Positions 9,719-11,370 of a DNA stretch of 11,370 bases are shown here, in pieces. This DNA comes from Rhizobium sp. Q54 (lineage in GTDB: Bacteria; Pseudomonadota; Alphaproteobacteria; Rhizobiales; Beijerinckiaceae): contig CAMDKB010000113.1 in the NCBI GenBank assembly GCA_945901195.1, positions 1 to 11,370 of the forward strand, written 5' to 3'. Both the position numbers and the translations under genes were made by a program. Positions within the stretch are counted from its first letter, which is position 1; the number at the start of each line of letters is the position of its first letter. A model generated the notes under the pieces. That model was given only the letters and a program-made list of their open reading frames with translations. It did not search any database and had not been told where the DNA came from.

Positions 9719-9735
9719 GGTTTCTTGACGAAACC
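9719..9735. promoter_or_regulatory. Perfect inverted repeat spanning the pmtA -35 box
   Basis: GGTTTC (9719-9724) and GAAACC (9730-9735) form a perfect 6-bp inverted repeat. The five bases between them are TTGAC, most of the putative -35 hexamer. A protein bound here would cover the -35 box, so it is a candidate operator for pmtA. No regulator is known for it from this sequence. Confidence 0.3.
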
Positions 9736-9756
9736 TTATGTATTCGTCTTTATACG
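9725..9756 (+). promoter_or_regulatory. Probable sigma70-type promoter of pmtA
   Basis: TTGACG (9725-9730) matches the -35 consensus at five of six positions, and TATACG (9751-9756) matches the -10 at four of six. The spacer is 20 bp, longer than ideal; the overlapping TTTATA at 9749 gives 18 bp but is a poorer match. Initiation near 9763 would leave a leader of roughly 20 nt before the GTG start. Confidence 0.38.
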
Positions 9757-9774
9757 GTGGCCAGTATGGGTGAT

Positions 9775-9780
9775 GAGGGG
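9775..9780 (+). promoter_or_regulatory. Ribosome binding site for the pmtA GTG start
   Basis: GAGGGG lies 5 nt before GTG 9786. The next in-frame ATG (9867) has no comparable site, so this sequence decides the longer start. Confidence 0.55.
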
Positions 9781-9785
9781 GCGCA

Positions 9786-10694
9786 GTGCGTTCGCATTTG
9801 AATTCGAAGTCGAGGCGCAAAGGTCTTGAAGACGCTCACGGGCGTCCGGGCCGATCGCTTCCTGCCATGATTGCTGACGAAGCCCGCTTCTTCAAGGCAT
9901 GGGTCGAAAATCCGACGACCACAGGGGCGGTATCACCGTCTGGCAAGGCATTGGCGCGCGCCATGGCGCGGCACGTTGATATTTCCGTTCCCGGCCCTGT
10001 CATCGAGCTGGGGCCTGGCACGGGCCCTGTAACACAGGCTTTGCTTGACCATGGCGTCGCGCCGGACCGGCTGATCCTGATCGAATTCGATCCGGCATTC
10101 TGCAAGATGCTTGAACGCAAGTTCTCTGGTGTCAAAGTAGTGCAAGGCGATGCCTATCATATCGAGGATACGCTCGGTGCGCTTGCGACAGCCGAACCCG
10201 CATCGGCAATCGTCTCCAGCCTGCCGCTACTGAACCGGCCCGAAGCCGACCGCCTTTCGTTGCTGCGTGAAGCTTTCGAACTGATGGATCCGCGCGGCAA
10301 TTTCATCCAGTTCACCTATGGAATGGTGTCGCCTGTGCCGCGCCGCTCCAGCAGCGCAAATGCTGTCGCTTTCCACGCCAGCGCTTCAGCGCCTGTCTGG
10401 ATGAATCTGCCGCCAGCGCGGGTGTGGTGCTATCGCCCGGCCGGTGAAGTGGTCGCGCTCGACGAGGCGCGTCCGCACAAGGTTTTCATTGACCGTCTCA
10501 AGGCCGGCACACATCGCGTTCGGGACGAGATTCTTGATCAGCGTGACCGGATCGAGACTGAGATCCGGCTGGTCCGCGACCGGATGCGGATCGATTTCGA
10601 GCTGCGCGCCGCCCGGCTGCGCAAGGATCTGGAAATGAAGCCTGCCATGGCCCTGTGGAAAAAGATCAATCAGGGCAAACGCAAAGGTTTGTAA
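9786..10694 (+). CDS. pmtA: Phosphatidylethanolamine/phospholipid N-methyltransferase PmtA
   Basis: PmtA uses S-adenosylmethionine to methylate phosphatidylethanolamine three times to phosphatidylcholine at the inner face of the cytoplasmic membrane. The Rossmann motif I is VIELGPGTG (72-80), followed by acidic Glu100 in LILIEFD and Asp122 in QGDAY. SSLPLLN (144-150) and FIQFTYGMVSPVP (173-185) are characteristic of rhizobial-type PmtA, as is RFFKAWVENP with TGAVSPSGKALA near residues 34-57. GTG 9786 is chosen for its strong RBS and nearby promoter; ATG 9867 would remove 27 residues that look unconserved. At 302 residues it is about 100 longer than the roughly 200-residue enzymes I know. The excess is the N-terminal stretch plus a highly charged helical tail from about 230 to 302. 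KsgA-type rRNA methyltransferases share the fold, but the SSLPLLN and FIQFTYG segments favour PmtA. Lipid activity is inferred. Confidence 0.85.
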   Translation: MRSHLNSKSRRKGLEDAHGRPGRSLPAMIADEARFFKAWVENPTTTGAVSPSGKALARAMARHVDISVPGPVIELGPGTGPVTQALLDHGVAPDRLILIEFDPAFCKMLERKFSGVKVVQGDAYHIEDTLGALATAEPASAIVSSLPLLNRPEADRLSLLREAFELMDPRGNFIQFTYGMVSPVPRRSSSANAVAFHASASAPVWMNLPPARVWCYRPAGEVVALDEARPHKVFIDRLKAGTHRVRDEILDQRDRIETEIRLVRDRMRIDFELRAARLRKDLEMKPAMALWKKINQGKRKGL

Positions 10695-10709
10695 GCGGCC
10701 TCTGTTTTA

Positions 10710-10722
10710 TTCGCGTGGCGAA
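10710..10722 (+). terminator. Short hairpin after pmtA
   Basis: TTCGC-GTG-GCGAA is a perfect 5-bp stem with a 3-nt loop, beginning 15 bp after the pmtA stop. The T-rich stretch lies before it, not after, so intrinsic termination on the plus strand is doubtful. Confidence 0.2.
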
Positions 10723-10782
10723 GCGTGCCCGATCCACCTCCGGTTTGATGGAATGGCATCGTCGCCATTGCTTGCTTTTTAC

Positions 10783-10827
10783 AGCGCTTTCTCAAGCCTA
10801 ACGGCTTCCACTTCGGCGTAAAACGCT
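10783..10827 (+). promoter_or_regulatory. Nested inverted repeats in the pyrF leader
   Basis: The outer arms AGCGCTTT (10783-10790) and AAAACGCT (10820-10827) pair at seven of eight positions. Inside, AAGCC-TAAC-GGCTT (10794-10807) is a perfect 5-bp hairpin. It ends 40 bp before the pyrF start. It might be a leader structure or an operator; no T run follows, so it does not resemble a classical attenuator. Confidence 0.22.
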
Positions 10828-10867
10828 CTAGGGCTGCGGTCAGATTCACCTGGCCGGAGACGAGTCC

Positions 10868-11370
10868 ATGCCGTCAAATATTGCTCACCGCGATCGGTTG
10901 ATCGTCGCGCTGGATTTACCGTCAGTTGCGCAAGCGCGCCTGATGGTCGAGAGCCTTGGAGATTCTGTCAATTTCTACAAGATCGGCATGGAGCTGACCT
11001 ATAGCGGCGGCCTTCCGCTTGCCGACGAACTTGTGCGCGCGGGCAAGAAGGTTTTTCTCGACCTCAAACTGCATGACATTCCCAACACAGTCTCGCGTGC
11101 GACCGAACAGGTGGCGAAGCTCGGTGCAACATTTCTCACGCTGCATGCCTATCCGCAAACCATGAAAGCAGCGCGCGCTGCGATGGGCGATTCACCGCTC
11201 AAACTGCTCGCTGTGACCGTTATGACGAGCTACGATGACGCGGATTTGCGTGAGGCTGGATTTGCATTTGGCGTCAAGGATTTGGTCGCCCGCCGGGCGC
11301 AACAGGCGAAGGACGCTGGCATACATGGGCTGGTGATGTCTGCGGAGGAAGCGAAGAATATGCGGGTGCT
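10868..11370 (+). CDS. pyrF: Orotidine 5'-phosphate decarboxylase PyrF, 3' end cut by the window
   Basis: PyrF decarboxylates orotidine 5'-phosphate to UMP, the last step of de novo pyrimidine synthesis, as a cytosolic TIM-barrel dimer. The first 167 codons are present and stay open to the window edge. The catalytic signature DLKLHDIPNTV starts at Asp65, giving the Asp65, Lys67, Asp70 network. Asp16 in LIVALDLP and Lys38 in FYKIGMEL are the expected phosphate- and ribose-proximal residues of strands 1 and 2. LLAVTVMTSYDDADL (113-127) is the typical strand 5 and loop. Family members have about 230 residues, so roughly a quarter is missing here. ATG 10868 follows GGAG (10856-10859) by 8 nt. The 173-bp gap from pmtA suggests its own promoter, although I find no convincing one. 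Confidence 0.96.
   Translation, partial: MPSNIAHRDRLIVALDLPSVAQARLMVESLGDSVNFYKIGMELTYSGGLPLADELVRAGKKVFLDLKLHDIPNTVSRATEQVAKLGATFLTLHAYPQTMKAARAAMGDSPLKLLAVTVMTSYDDADLREAGFAFGVKDLVARRAQQAKDAGIHGLVMSAEEAKNMRV

Overview
The window looks like chromosomal DNA of an alphaproteobacterium of the order Hyphomicrobiales (rhizobia/Brucella group). Three things point there: the lipid enzymes OlsB and a rhizobial-type PmtA, a malic enzyme fused to a phosphotransacetylase-like domain, and the adjacency of malic enzyme and olsB, which I recall from Sinorhizobium meliloti (tme and olsB). Base composition is moderately GC-rich. Brucella/Ochrobactrum or a near relative is the most likely source, but that is inference.

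Layout, left to right. A glutathionyl-hydroquinone reductase gene (118-1104, +) converges, 7 bp apart, on a minus-strand block read from about 6365 down to 1112. This block holds a malic enzyme (maeB/tme type), a hybrid sensor histidine kinase with a strong-RBS TTG start, and the ornithine lipid acyltransferase olsB. A 218-bp divergent intergenic region carries a perfect 13-bp palindrome on the malic enzyme side. On the other side it carries a 26-nt two-part hairpin just before the RBS of an LLM-class flavin-dependent oxidoreductase (6584-7714, +). A cyclic-nucleotide-binding-domain/patatin phospholipase (7788-9629, +) follows, probably cotranscribed. A 156-bp gap then holds inverted repeats and a likely sigma70-type promoter, followed by pmtA (9786-10694, +) and the 5' part of pyrF (10868 to the window end, +).

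Functional reading. The window mixes central metabolism (malic enzyme, orotidine-phosphate decarboxylase) and redox/detoxification (hydroquinone reductase, flavin monooxygenase) with three envelope-lipid genes. OlsB makes lyso-ornithine lipid, PmtA makes phosphatidylcholine, and the patatin protein may hydrolyse phospholipid or lysophospholipid under cyclic-nucleotide control. The kinase directly upstream of olsB could be transcribed with it.

I see no tRNA, rRNA, insertion sequence, CRISPR array, phage gene or obvious foreign island. Nothing here clearly amounts to a new multi-gene system. The points most worth a second look are the atypical active-site motifs of the patatin protein, the long charged tail on PmtA, the degenerate first receiver domain of the kinase, and the inverted repeats in the three plus-strand leaders. 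No intergenic stretch exceeds 300 bases.
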